55,802 nt of DNA from Halorubrum halodurans (GTDB lineage Archaea > Halobacteriota > Halobacteria > Halobacteriales > Haloferacaceae). The notes below the pieces were generated by a model. The model had not been told where the DNA came from. It saw only the letters and a list, made by a program, of their open reading frames with translations, and did no database searches. Below are positions 17,669 through 25,824 of this stretch, in pieces; position 1 is the stretch's first letter; every line of letters starts with the position of its first letter. The DNA lies in the NCBI RefSeq assembly GCF_002252985.1, contig NZ_NHPJ01000099.1, positions 39,050 to 94,851 on the forward strand. The letters are read 5' to 3'. The translations under genes were made by a program, and so were the position numbers.

Positions 17669-18370
17669 TCACGCCAGCCCGGCGAGCGCGTCGATCCCGG
17701 TCTCCCACAGCGAGACGCCGACGAGGACGTTCGCGGCGAAATCGAGCGCGAAGAAGCCGAACAGCGCCGCGCCGGCGAAGTGCGCCTTTCGGAGGTCGAA
17801 CCGGTGAGAGAAGCGGTGGAAGAAGTACGCGTTCGCGAGGCTCACGGGGACGATGGCGAGCATCTCGCCGGTCCAGATCGCGGTCGGGAACGCGCCGTAC
17901 TGGGTGGCGAGCGAGATGGTGACGAACTGGGTCTTGTCGCCGAACTCGCCGAACGCCATCATCGCGAAGATCGGGAGGAAGCCGCCGAAGCGGTTCGGCA
18001 CCCGCCAGCCGACGAGCGGGACCCGCACGTCGAGTTCGCCCCCGTCGCTCAGCCGGTCGGCGGTCGCCTCCGGGTTCGCGGCGTCGGGGGCCGGGGCGCT
18101 CCGGACGAGCAGGTACGCGAAGACGACGAACAGGATCGCCGTCAGCGCGTCCAGGTAGATCCCCGGTAGCGTCCGGGTGAGCGCCCGGCCGAACCGGATC
18201 TCGAGGACGGTCCAGCCGGCGAACGACGCCGCGGCCGCGCTCACGACGACGGCGGGACGGTACCGCGTCGAGAGGCCGGCGATCAGCAGTTGGACCTTTT
18301 CGCCGGGCAGGACCGCGAGCTGCGCGCCGGCGGCGATGAACAGGACGGTCAGCCACGTGGTCTCGGTCAT
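17669..18370 (-). CDS. TMEM165/GDT1 family membrane transporter
   Basis: 233 residues, six predicted helices in two repeats. The second repeat has the intact cation motif GEFGDKTQF of the UPF0016 family (Ca2+/Mn2+ exchange in studied members). The first repeat has VLPGEKVQLL where ExGDKT is expected, so the internal symmetry is degraded. An acidic loop separates the halves. Convergent with the DUF2157 gene. Confidence 0.87.
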   Translation of the reverse strand: MTETTWLTVLFIAAGAQLAVLPGEKVQLLIAGLSTRYRPAVVVSAAAASFAGWTVLEIRFGRALTRTLPGIYLDALTAILFVVFAYLLVRSAPAPDAANPEATADRLSDGGELDVRVPLVGWRVPNRFGGFLPIFAMMAFGEFGDKTQFVTISLATQYGAFPTAIWTGEMLAIVPVSLANAYFFHRFSHRFDLRKAHFAGAALFGFFALDFAANVLVGVSLWETGIDALAGLA

Positions 18371-18468
18371 TCGTGATCGCCGCCTCGACGCGTCGACCGA
18401 GACGGGCGCGTCGACGGTCGGGAGTCAGACTCGCTCGAAAGGGAGGGGTCGTACATACGGGAGATCGG

Positions 18469-18768
18469 TCACAGCCAGAGCAGCTGGGCGTGTCGGGTGC
18501 CGTCGAACTCCAGGACGGCCTCCTCGTCGACGAGCCCGGCGTCGACCGCGACCGCGACCGACTCCCGGCCGACGAGGTTGCCGACCTGTGCGCGGTGGAG
18601 CGCGGCGACGACCGCCTCGGCGTCGGCCTCGACGGCGTCGTCGCCGCCGTAGAACTCCTCGGTCACCGAGAGGCTGGCGCGACCGTTGTCGTAGCTCTCG
18701 CCGAGACAGTCGGCGTCACAGACCGAGACGAGCGTCCCCTCGGGCGTCTCCCGCTCGCGAAGCAGCAT
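18469..18768 (-). CDS. DUF424 family protein
   Basis: 99 residues. Motifs VCDADCLGESY, FYGGDD and ALHRAQVGNLVGRESVAVAVDAG match the archaeal DUF424 family, found widely in euryarchaea and of unknown function. Its ATG (18768) follows the stop of the TPR gene with no gap, so the two are co-transcribed. Confidence 0.87.
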   Translation of the reverse strand: MLLRERETPEGTLVSVCDADCLGESYDNGRASLSVTEEFYGGDDAVEADAEAVVAALHRAQVGNLVGRESVAVAVDAGLVDEEAVLEFDGTRHAQLLWL

Positions 18769-19647
18769 CTAGAAGCCCTCTGGACCCTCCCCGTGAAGCT
18801 CGCGTTCCGGCTCGCCCGCGCCGCGCTCCCCGCCGCGGCCGCCCCGGCCGTTCGGGGCGCGTCCGCCGCCTCGACCGCCCTGGCCGCCCATGCCGCCCTG
18901 GCCGGCCTGCTCCTCGACCATCCGCTCTTCGGCCTCCCGGCGGATCTCCTCGGCGCGGTCGGCGACCTCCTCGGCCTGCTCGTGTTCGCCCGCCTCCTCC
19001 AACGCGCGGGCCTTCTCCTCCAGGACTCCGGCGTCGCGGTAGCCGAGACGGATCGCGTTGTCGAAGCAGTTGACGGCGTCCTCGTGGAGGCCGCGCTCGA
19101 CGAGGAGGAAGCCGCGGTTGTACCACGCCTGCGCGAACCGCGGGTCGACGTCCACGGCCCGCTCGGCGTGTTCGAGCGCCTGCTCGCCGCTCCCGGACTC
19201 CCAGAGCGCGTACGCGAGGTTCGTCTCGGCGCTCGCGGCGTGTTCGGAGTCGTCGTCGATGCGCAACGCCTCCTGGTACGCGCCGATCGCCTCGTCGTAC
19301 TCCTCGAGTTCCGCGTGGGCCGCGCCCTTGTTCACCCACGCCTCCTGTGCCTCCAGCGAGTCCTCCTCCGCGAACCGGGCGGCACGCTCGAACGTCTCGG
19401 TCGCCTCCTCGAACCGGTTGATCCCCATGTAGGAGAGCCCCACGTCGATCAGCCGCTCGACGTCGACGGCGTCGCTCTCGACGTTCCGCCGGTCGAGCAC
19501 GTCCGTGAGGGCCCGCGAGTCGACCGGGTCGACGGTGGTCGGGTCCGCGTCCAGCTCCTCGGGGTCGAGGGTGAACTCCTCGTAGTCGGCGTCGACGCCC
19601 TGACCCGCGGAGAACTCGTGGCGGTTCGCGTCGCGCTCGTCGGTCAT
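18769..19647 (-). CDS. Tetratricopeptide-repeat protein
   Basis: 292 residues. About four to five TPR units from residue 70 to 235 (for example EAWVNKGAAHAELEEYDEAIGAYQEALRI split over two helices, and AWYNRGFLLVERGLHEDAVNCF), then a charged coiled-coil and a Gly/Arg-rich tail (QGGMGGQGGRGGG). ATG 19647 is chosen because a TATA-like element (about 19674-19682) lies 30 bp upstream. Likely a protein-interaction scaffold, transcribed with DUF424. Confidence 0.88.
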   Translation of the reverse strand: MTDERDANRHEFSAGQGVDADYEEFTLDPEELDADPTTVDPVDSRALTDVLDRRNVESDAVDVERLIDVGLSYMGINRFEEATETFERAARFAEEDSLEAQEAWVNKGAAHAELEEYDEAIGAYQEALRIDDDSEHAASAETNLAYALWESGSGEQALEHAERAVDVDPRFAQAWYNRGFLLVERGLHEDAVNCFDNAIRLGYRDAGVLEEKARALEEAGEHEQAEEVADRAEEIRREAEERMVEEQAGQGGMGGQGGRGGGRAPNGRGGRGGERGAGEPERELHGEGPEGF

Positions 19648-19793
19648 ATACCCGGATCTGTCGGCCACGGCGGGTAAGCGTTACGTCGACGGTCGACCGC
19701 GGAGCGTGACTCGCGGTACCACGGGACAGGGTTAAATTCGCGTTACGATCACCCGGAACCTTATGTGCCCCACTCGAGTGGACCTAACCGGTA

Positions 19794-20792
19794 ATGTCTA
19801 CCAACAAGCTCTCCACGGCCATCACCCCGCGACGACAGGTCGCGATCGTCGTGTTGGCCGCCGCGTTGCTCGGAGCGGTCGTCGCTCCGAACGTGTACGC
19901 GGCGACCAACGAGACGAGCGATACGGTGGCCGTCGTCGAAATCGAAGGCCCCGTCAACTCGGCCCTCGCGGACGACGTCGAAAGCGAACTCGCAGCGATC
20001 CGCGGCAACGACTCCGTCGGTGCCGTCGTCCTGAAGATCGACACGCCCGGTGGCGCGCCGGTCGCCTCCGAACGCATGTACAAGGCGGTCCAGCGCACGA
20101 GCCAGCGGATGCCGGTGATCGCGAGCGTTCAGGCGATGAGCGCCTCCGGCGGCTACTACGCGATGGCGCCCGCCGACGACATCTACGTGCTGCCGACCTC
20201 GCAGGTCGGCAGCATCGGCCTGAACGCGCCCGCCCCGCGGTCGACCCCGCCCGTCACCGGACCGAGCGGTCCCGACAAGGCCGGCGGCAACGAGATCCAG
20301 GGTTGGGCCGAACAGCAGACGCTCGCCGACACGTTCGTCGACGCGATGATGGCGGAGCGGGGCGAGGAGTTCCAGATGCCCCGCGAGCAGGTCGCACAGG
20401 CCGACGTCTACCTCGGCACGGAGGCCGTCCAGAACGGCTTCGCCGACGAGATCGGCTCGCTCAACGAGGCGATCCACGAGGCGGCGACCCGCGCCGAACT
20501 CGGCGACTACCGGGTCGACACGCGCGAGACCGGGTTCGATGCCGGCATCCCGTTCCTGCTCCGCACCGACTCGCAGGTCGTCGCGGTGTACGCGAACGAC
20601 CCCGGCTACGCCGACGTCAAGCCGATGCCCTCCACGTACGTCCACCTCGAGGCGGTCCCGCACGTCGACACGGTCGAGCGGTTCGCGGGGAGCGACCTCG
20701 CCGTCGAGCGCGGAGCCGACGGAGCCGCGACCGCCGAAAGCCACGCCGCGAACGACACCGCGGCCTCCCTGAACGGGGGTGTCTCCGCGTGA
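19794..20792 (+). CDS. S49 family serine protease (SppA-like)
   Basis: 332 residues. One N-terminal membrane helix (about 15-36), then the ClpP-like fold. The nucleophile is S118 in MSASGGYYAMA, and the likely general base is K162 in GPDKAGGNEI, as in archaeal signal peptide peptidases that cleave residual signal peptides in the membrane. TATA (about 19760) is 31 bp before ATG 19794. The stop overlaps the next gene's GTG (GTGA). Confidence 0.88.
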   Translation: MSTNKLSTAITPRRQVAIVVLAAALLGAVVAPNVYAATNETSDTVAVVEIEGPVNSALADDVESELAAIRGNDSVGAVVLKIDTPGGAPVASERMYKAVQRTSQRMPVIASVQAMSASGGYYAMAPADDIYVLPTSQVGSIGLNAPAPRSTPPVTGPSGPDKAGGNEIQGWAEQQTLADTFVDAMMAERGEEFQMPREQVAQADVYLGTEAVQNGFADEIGSLNEAIHEAATRAELGDYRVDTRETGFDAGIPFLLRTDSQVVAVYANDPGYADVKPMPSTYVHLEAVPHVDTVERFAGSDLAVERGADGAATAESHAANDTAASLNGGVSA

Positions 20793-21859
20793 GCCGCCTC
20801 GCCACCCTGGCGGTCGCGTTCCTCGTGACGTTCGCGACGATCGCCGGCGGGTCGGCGCTCGCCGGCTACGTCACCGCCGACGGCGCGGCCCCCGCACCGG
20901 AGATCGAGAACGATCACTACCAGTCGACGGACCTGATCGCGGACGACGATCCGGGCGAGGCGAACGTGACGATGGACAGCGACGCGGAGTCACAGACGAT
21001 CGTCATCGATCCCGGCGTCCGGGCGGCCGGCGGCGGCATGGCGATCAGCCCGCTGTCGCTCATCGGGTTCGGAACCGGTGGCGTCGCCGACCGCGACATC
21101 CGGCCGCTGGCGAACGCCCTCATCGAGAACGGCCACGAGGTTCGGGTGTACACGCCGGAGGCGAACCAACGGCAGTTCCCGAGCCAGCCGGGCGCGTCCG
21201 GTCCCACCCCGCTCGGCGAGGACCTCGCCGAGGCGGACGCGTTCGTCACGTTCCGGACCGACTACGAGGAGGACGAGCTCGCGGACATCGAAACGTTCCT
21301 CGAGGCCGACGGCCGGATGGTCCTGGCGACCGAGCCCGACGCGGCGTTCGACCAGCCGGGCCCCGCGTCGCTCGACGCCACGCTCAACACCACCACCGAG
21401 CCGGGCTACGTGTACAACATGGTCGAGAACGACCTGAACTACCAGCGCGTGTACGCGACGCCGACCGGCGACTCCGATCTGACCGAGGGGGTCGACCGCG
21501 CGATGTTCCCGACGGTGACGCCCGTCGGGACGGCGGCCGAGGGCACCGACGAGTTCCGGCCGATCGACGGCAGCGAGCTGTCGACGACGCGGGCGGCGAC
21601 CGACGCGCCGGTTCTCGTCCGCGACGGCGGCGTCGTGATGGTCGGCGACGCCGGCTTCCTCTCGCCGGAGAACGCCCAGCGCGCCGACAACGACGTCCTG
21701 ATCGGGAACCTGGCGGAGTTCCTCGTGGAGAACGACCGGGACCCGGAGACGCAGCCCCCGCAGACGGAACCCGAGGGGCCGACCGGACCGACCCAGCCCA
21801 CGCAGCCGCCGACTCAGCCCGAACAGCCGCCGACGAACGCGACGAACACGACGGCCTGA
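20789..21859 (+). CDS. DUF4350 domain protein, membrane-anchored
   Basis: 356 residues from GTG 20789, coupled to the S49 gene by GTGA overlap. N-terminal signal/anchor (about 4-27), then a DUF4350-like, ThuA-type fold (TIVIDPGV, ENGHEVRVYTPE, FLEADGRMVLATEP, VVMVGDAGFLSPENA). The last 35 residues are Pro/Thr/Gln repeats, likely a glycosylated stalk. Extracellular location is inferred. The pairing with an S49 protease suggests a shared envelope task. Confidence 0.82.
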   Translation: MSRLATLAVAFLVTFATIAGGSALAGYVTADGAAPAPEIENDHYQSTDLIADDDPGEANVTMDSDAESQTIVIDPGVRAAGGGMAISPLSLIGFGTGGVADRDIRPLANALIENGHEVRVYTPEANQRQFPSQPGASGPTPLGEDLAEADAFVTFRTDYEEDELADIETFLEADGRMVLATEPDAAFDQPGPASLDATLNTTTEPGYVYNMVENDLNYQRVYATPTGDSDLTEGVDRAMFPTVTPVGTAAEGTDEFRPIDGSELSTTRAATDAPVLVRDGGVVMVGDAGFLSPENAQRADNDVLIGNLAEFLVENDRDPETQPPQTEPEGPTGPTQPTQPPTQPEQPPTNATNTTA

Positions 21860-21975
21860 CGAGGGGCGTCCCCGTTCGTCGTCGACCGACGCGGATCCGT
21901 CTTTTCGACCGACCGGCACCGACAGCGTCGGCTCGGCGGAACGCATGAGTGCCCGGCGACCGGACCCTCTCGTCC

Positions 21976-22566
21976 ATGTCGCCGTCGTCATCGTCGTCGC
22001 CCGCCGTCCGGGCGTTCGTCGCCGTCGAGCTGCCCGACCGCCTCGCGGAGCCGCTCGCCGACCTCCAGTCGTCGCTCGCGGACGCGCCGGGGATCCGCCC
22101 CACGGACCCGCACCAGGCACACCTCACGCTGACGTTCCTCGGCGACGTCGCCGTCGACCGCCTCGAGGCGGTGCGCGCCGCCGGCGAGCGCGCCGTCGAC
22201 CGCGCCGGCGTCGGGCCGTTCGACTGCACGGTCGAGGGGCTCGGCGTCTTCCCCTCGCTCGAGTACGTCTCCGTGGTCTGGGCCGGGATCGGGGAGGGCG
22301 GCGAGGAGCTGACTCGGCTCCACGAGGCGCTGGAGGCGGAGACGACCGCGCTCGGCTTCGAGCCGGCGGAGCACGCGTTCACGCCGCACGTCACCCTCGC
22401 CCGGATGGACGACGGGCGCGGGAAGGAGCTCGTGCGGGAGGTCGTCCGCGAGCGCGACCCCGAACTCGGAAGCTTCGAGGTCGGATCGGCGTCCCTGATC
22501 GAGTCGACGCTCACGGAGGACGGGCCGGTCTACGAGCCGATCGCGACGTTCGACCTCCGGGAGTGA
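21976..22566 (+). CDS. thpR: RNA 2',3'-cyclic phosphodiesterase (LigT/ThpR)
   Basis: 196 residues, 2H phosphoesterase with both tandem HxT motifs, AHLTLTFLG and FTPHVTLAR. It hydrolyses 2',3'-cyclic phosphates at RNA ends (ligase activity was described first for the family). ATG 21976 gives the usual N-terminus (AVRAFVAVELPD after a Ser-rich lead). The rest of 21860-21975 shows only promoter-like sequence. Confidence 0.92.
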   Translation: MSPSSSSSPAVRAFVAVELPDRLAEPLADLQSSLADAPGIRPTDPHQAHLTLTFLGDVAVDRLEAVRAAGERAVDRAGVGPFDCTVEGLGVFPSLEYVSVVWAGIGEGGEELTRLHEALEAETTALGFEPAEHAFTPHVTLARMDDGRGKELVREVVRERDPELGSFEVGSASLIESTLTEDGPVYEPIATFDLRE

Positions 22567-22575
22567 CGCCGGGAG

Positions 22576-23859
22576 TCAGGGCGACTCCGCCGCGGGGTCG
22601 CCATCGTCGGGGGCCGAAACCGGGTGTTCGACGCGGACCCGCGTCACCCGCGTCGGGGTCGCCTCGGTGACGACGAGGGTGACGTCGCCGACCGCGACGC
22701 GGTCGCCCTCCTCGGGGAGCCGGCCCACGCGCTCCGTGATCAGCCCGGCGACCGTCTCGAACCCGCCGTCCGTGGGCAGCGAGACTCCGAGCGCGTCGTT
22801 GAGGTACGCGACGGTGGTCCAGCCGCGCGCGACCGCGACGCCCGGCTCGAGGACGTCGACGTGGTCGGTCTCGCCGCGCCCGACCAGCTCGCCGACCACC
22901 TCCTCGAGGACGTCCTCGAGGGTCGCGAGCCCGACGACCGCGCCGAACTCGTCGACGACCACGACCAGGCGCGCGCCGCTCTCGCGCATCTCCGCGAACA
23001 GCTCGTCGACCGGCTTCGTCTCGGGGACGAACGTCGGCTCCGCGAGCACGCTCGCGAGCCCCTCGCCCGCCTCGTCGGCGCGGATCGCGTCGCGGACGTC
23101 GACGACCCCCACCACGTCGTCGCGGTTCTCGCCGTAGACGGGCAGCCGCGTGACGTGTGCCGCCGTGGCGGCGGAGACGACCTCGCGGGGCGTCGCCGTG
23201 TCCGGGACCGCCACCATGTCGGTTCGGGGAATCATCACGCCCGTGACGCGGGTCGCGCCCAGGTCGAGGACGCCGCGGATCATCGCGCCCTCGTCGGGGT
23301 CGAGTGCGCCGGTCTCCTCGCCCGAGAGCACGAGCGTCTGGATCTCCTCGCGGCTCAGGTACGACTCGATGGCCGTGTCGCCGCCGACGACGCGGGTGAC
23401 GACCCCGCTCGCGGCCTCGAAGACGTAGAGGACGGGTCGGAGGAGCCGCTGGAGGGCGACGACCGGGCGAGCGACCCGGAGCGCGTGTCGCTCCGCGTTC
23501 GCGACCGCGTACGACTTCGGCGCGATCTCGCCGAAGACGATGACGAAAAACGAGGTGAAGACGGTGGAGCCGGTCGCGGCCTGCCCGGCCGGGAGGTACT
23601 GGACGAGCACGGCCGTCGCGACGGAGGCGGCCGCGATGTTCGCGACGTTGTTGCTCACGAGCGCGGTGACGAGGAAGCGGTGCGGGTTCTCCCGGAGCGA
23701 CGAGAGCGCCGCGCTGCCGGCGGTTCCGTCGGCGACGAGCGCGTCGACCCGGTGTTTCGCGACCGAGAACACGGCGAGTTCCGAACTCGAGAAGAAGGCG
23801 CTGATCCCGGTCAGTGCGAGGATCGCGGCGGCCCCGAGAAACGAGAGCGTGAGGTCCAT
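22576..23859 (-). CDS. CNNM/CorC-type membrane protein (hemolysin family)
   Basis: 427 residues: DUF21 transmembrane domain (three to four helices, about 1-140, with SAFFSSSELAVFS and FFVIVFGEIAPKS), a CBS pair (about 200-325, VMIPRTDMVAV; LVVVVDEFGAVVG), and the C-terminal CorC/HlyC domain (about 340-410). The family handles magnesium or other divalent cations. ATG 23859 is the first Met before the DUF21 domain. Convergent with thpR, 9 bp apart. Confidence 0.9.
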   Translation of the reverse strand: MDLTLSFLGAAAILALTGISAFFSSSELAVFSVAKHRVDALVADGTAGSAALSSLRENPHRFLVTALVSNNVANIAAASVATAVLVQYLPAGQAATGSTVFTSFFVIVFGEIAPKSYAVANAERHALRVARPVVALQRLLRPVLYVFEAASGVVTRVVGGDTAIESYLSREEIQTLVLSGEETGALDPDEGAMIRGVLDLGATRVTGVMIPRTDMVAVPDTATPREVVSAATAAHVTRLPVYGENRDDVVGVVDVRDAIRADEAGEGLASVLAEPTFVPETKPVDELFAEMRESGARLVVVVDEFGAVVGLATLEDVLEEVVGELVGRGETDHVDVLEPGVAVARGWTTVAYLNDALGVSLPTDGGFETVAGLITERVGRLPEEGDRVAVGDVTLVVTEATPTRVTRVRVEHPVSAPDDGDPAAESP

Positions 23860-24109
23860 ACCCCCACATGCGTGTCGACCCGAAAGGGTGTATCGGCGAC
23901 CGACGGCCGGGACCGCGACGGGCCGCTGCCGCCCCGACGACGCGGCCGGCGGGTCACCGTGGTGGGCACGGATGGGCCGTTTCCATCCGAAACGGAGGGG
24001 TAGTCTGTCCACGATCACGGATCGGAAGTGGCACCGAGGGGCGGGATCGGGAGGGGCAAAACGGCGCGATGAAGAAAGGGTTAACACCGCGCCGAGGGTC
24101 GGTACGGAC

Positions 24110-25714
24110 ATGAAGGTACTCGTCACGGATCCGATCGCCGATCCGGGGCTCGAACGGCTCCGGGAGGCCGGCCACGAGGTGGAGACGGACTACGACGTCG
24201 AGGGCGAGGCGCTGTTGGACGCCGTACGCGACGCCAACGCGCTCGTCGTTCGCTCCGGCACCGACGTCTCCCGCGAGGTGTTCGAGGCCGCGGAGGACCT
24301 CGTCATCGTCGGCCGCGCCGGCATCGGCGTCGACAACATCGACATCGACGCCGCGACCGACCACGGCGTCGTCGTCGCCAACGCCCCGGAGGGGAACGTC
24401 CGGGCCGCCGCCGAGCACACGGTCGCGATGACGTTCGCGGCCGCGCGGTCGATCCCCCAGGCGCACGGCCGGCTGAAGGACGGCGAGTGGGCGAAAGGCG
24501 AGTTCCTCGGCACGGAGCTCAACAACAAGACGCTCGGCATCGTCGGGCTCGGCCGCGTCGGCCAGGAGGTCGCGAAGCGGCTCGACTCGCTGGGGATGGA
24601 TCTCGTCGTCTACGACCCGTACATCTCCGAGGAGCGCGCGGCGCAGTTCGGCGCGGACCTCGTCGACGACCTCCACGAGACGCTCGCGCGCGCCGACGTG
24701 GCGACGGTCCACACGCCGCTGCTCCCCGAGACCGAGGGGATGATCGGCGAGGACGAGCTCGCCCAGCTGGAGGGCGGCTACCTGATCAACTGCGCCCGCG
24801 GCGGCATCGTCGACGAGGACGCGCTCGCCGCGGCGGTCGAGGACGGCGTCGTCGCGGGGGCCGCGCTCGACTCCTTCGCCGAGGAGCCGCTGCCCGCCGA
24901 CTCCCCGCTCCTCGACGTCGAGGACGTCGTCGTCACGCCGCACCTCGGCGCGTCGACGGAGGCCGCCCAGGAGAACGTCGCCGTCGACACCGCCGAGGCC
25001 GTGATCGCGGCGTTCGACGGCGAGCCGGTGCTCACGGCGCTCAACGCGCCCTCGGTCGACGAGACGGCGTTCCCGCGGATCGAGCCGTACATCGCCGTCG
25101 CGGAGACCGCCGGCAAGGTCGCCGCCCAGCTGCTCGACGGCCGGATCACGGGCGTCGAGGTGACCTACGAGGGCGACATCGCCGCCGAGGACGTCGAGCT
25201 CGTCACGGCGTCGGCGCTGAAGGGCGTCTTCGAGCCGCTCGAGTGGCAGGTGAACGCGGTCAACGCGCCGCGGCTCGCCGAGGAGCGCGGGATCGAGGTG
25301 ACCGAGTCGAAGACCCGCCAGACCGAGGACTTCCAGAGCATCGTGCGGGTCGCCGTCCACAACGGCGACGACGAGCTCGCCGTGGAGGGGACGCTGTTCG
25401 CGGGCGAGGACCCGCGGATCGTCCGCATCGACGGCTTCCGCGTCGACGCCGTCCCGTACGGCCACATGCTCGTCGCGCGCAACACCGACGAGCCGGGCGT
25501 CATCGGCCTCATCGGGACCGTCCTCGGCGACCACGACGTCAACATCGCGGGGATGTTCAACGGCCGCGAGACGCAGGGCGGGCAGGCGCTGACCGTGTAC
25601 AACCTCGATCAGCCGGTCCCCGAGGCGGCGAGGGAGACCCTCCTCGGCGACGACCGGGTCGTCGAGGTGACCGAGATCACCCTCGACGGCGCGGACGAGC
25701 GGAAGGCGGAGTAG
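24110..25714 (+). CDS. serA: D-3-phosphoglycerate dehydrogenase
   Basis: 534 residues, the long form. The enzyme oxidises 3-phosphoglycerate to phosphohydroxypyruvate, the first step of serine synthesis. Dinucleotide motif GLGRVGQEV (146-154), catalytic Arg in NCARGGIVDED, Glu in SFAEEPL, His in VTPHLGAST. Then the allosteric-substrate-binding domain and a C-terminal ACT domain (MLVARNTDEPGVIGLIG, NIAGMFNGR). A TATA-like GGTTAAC (about 24080) 28 bp upstream supports ATG 24110. Confidence 0.95.
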   Translation: MKVLVTDPIADPGLERLREAGHEVETDYDVEGEALLDAVRDANALVVRSGTDVSREVFEAAEDLVIVGRAGIGVDNIDIDAATDHGVVVANAPEGNVRAAAEHTVAMTFAAARSIPQAHGRLKDGEWAKGEFLGTELNNKTLGIVGLGRVGQEVAKRLDSLGMDLVVYDPYISEERAAQFGADLVDDLHETLARADVATVHTPLLPETEGMIGEDELAQLEGGYLINCARGGIVDEDALAAAVEDGVVAGAALDSFAEEPLPADSPLLDVEDVVVTPHLGASTEAAQENVAVDTAEAVIAAFDGEPVLTALNAPSVDETAFPRIEPYIAVAETAGKVAAQLLDGRITGVEVTYEGDIAAEDVELVTASALKGVFEPLEWQVNAVNAPRLAEERGIEVTESKTRQTEDFQSIVRVAVHNGDDELAVEGTLFAGEDPRIVRIDGFRVDAVPYGHMLVARNTDEPGVIGLIGTVLGDHDVNIAGMFNGRETQGGQALTVYNLDQPVPEAARETLLGDDRVVEVTEITLDGADERKAE

Positions 25715-25824
25715 TCGCGGCCGCGGGGGGCGGATCCCCCGCGAACCGGGATCGGCGCGCGTGCGGGCAGTTCTCGAGGCACGTCGCGAAAACTTTAGAC
25801 GCGGGAGCGGCGTACGGAGTCGCA

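Noticed and set aside
20789..21859. Separate early start for the DUF4350 frame upstream (19763)
   Set aside because: The upstream open part is an Arg-rich shadow of the S49 gene; the signal-anchor begins at GTG 20789.
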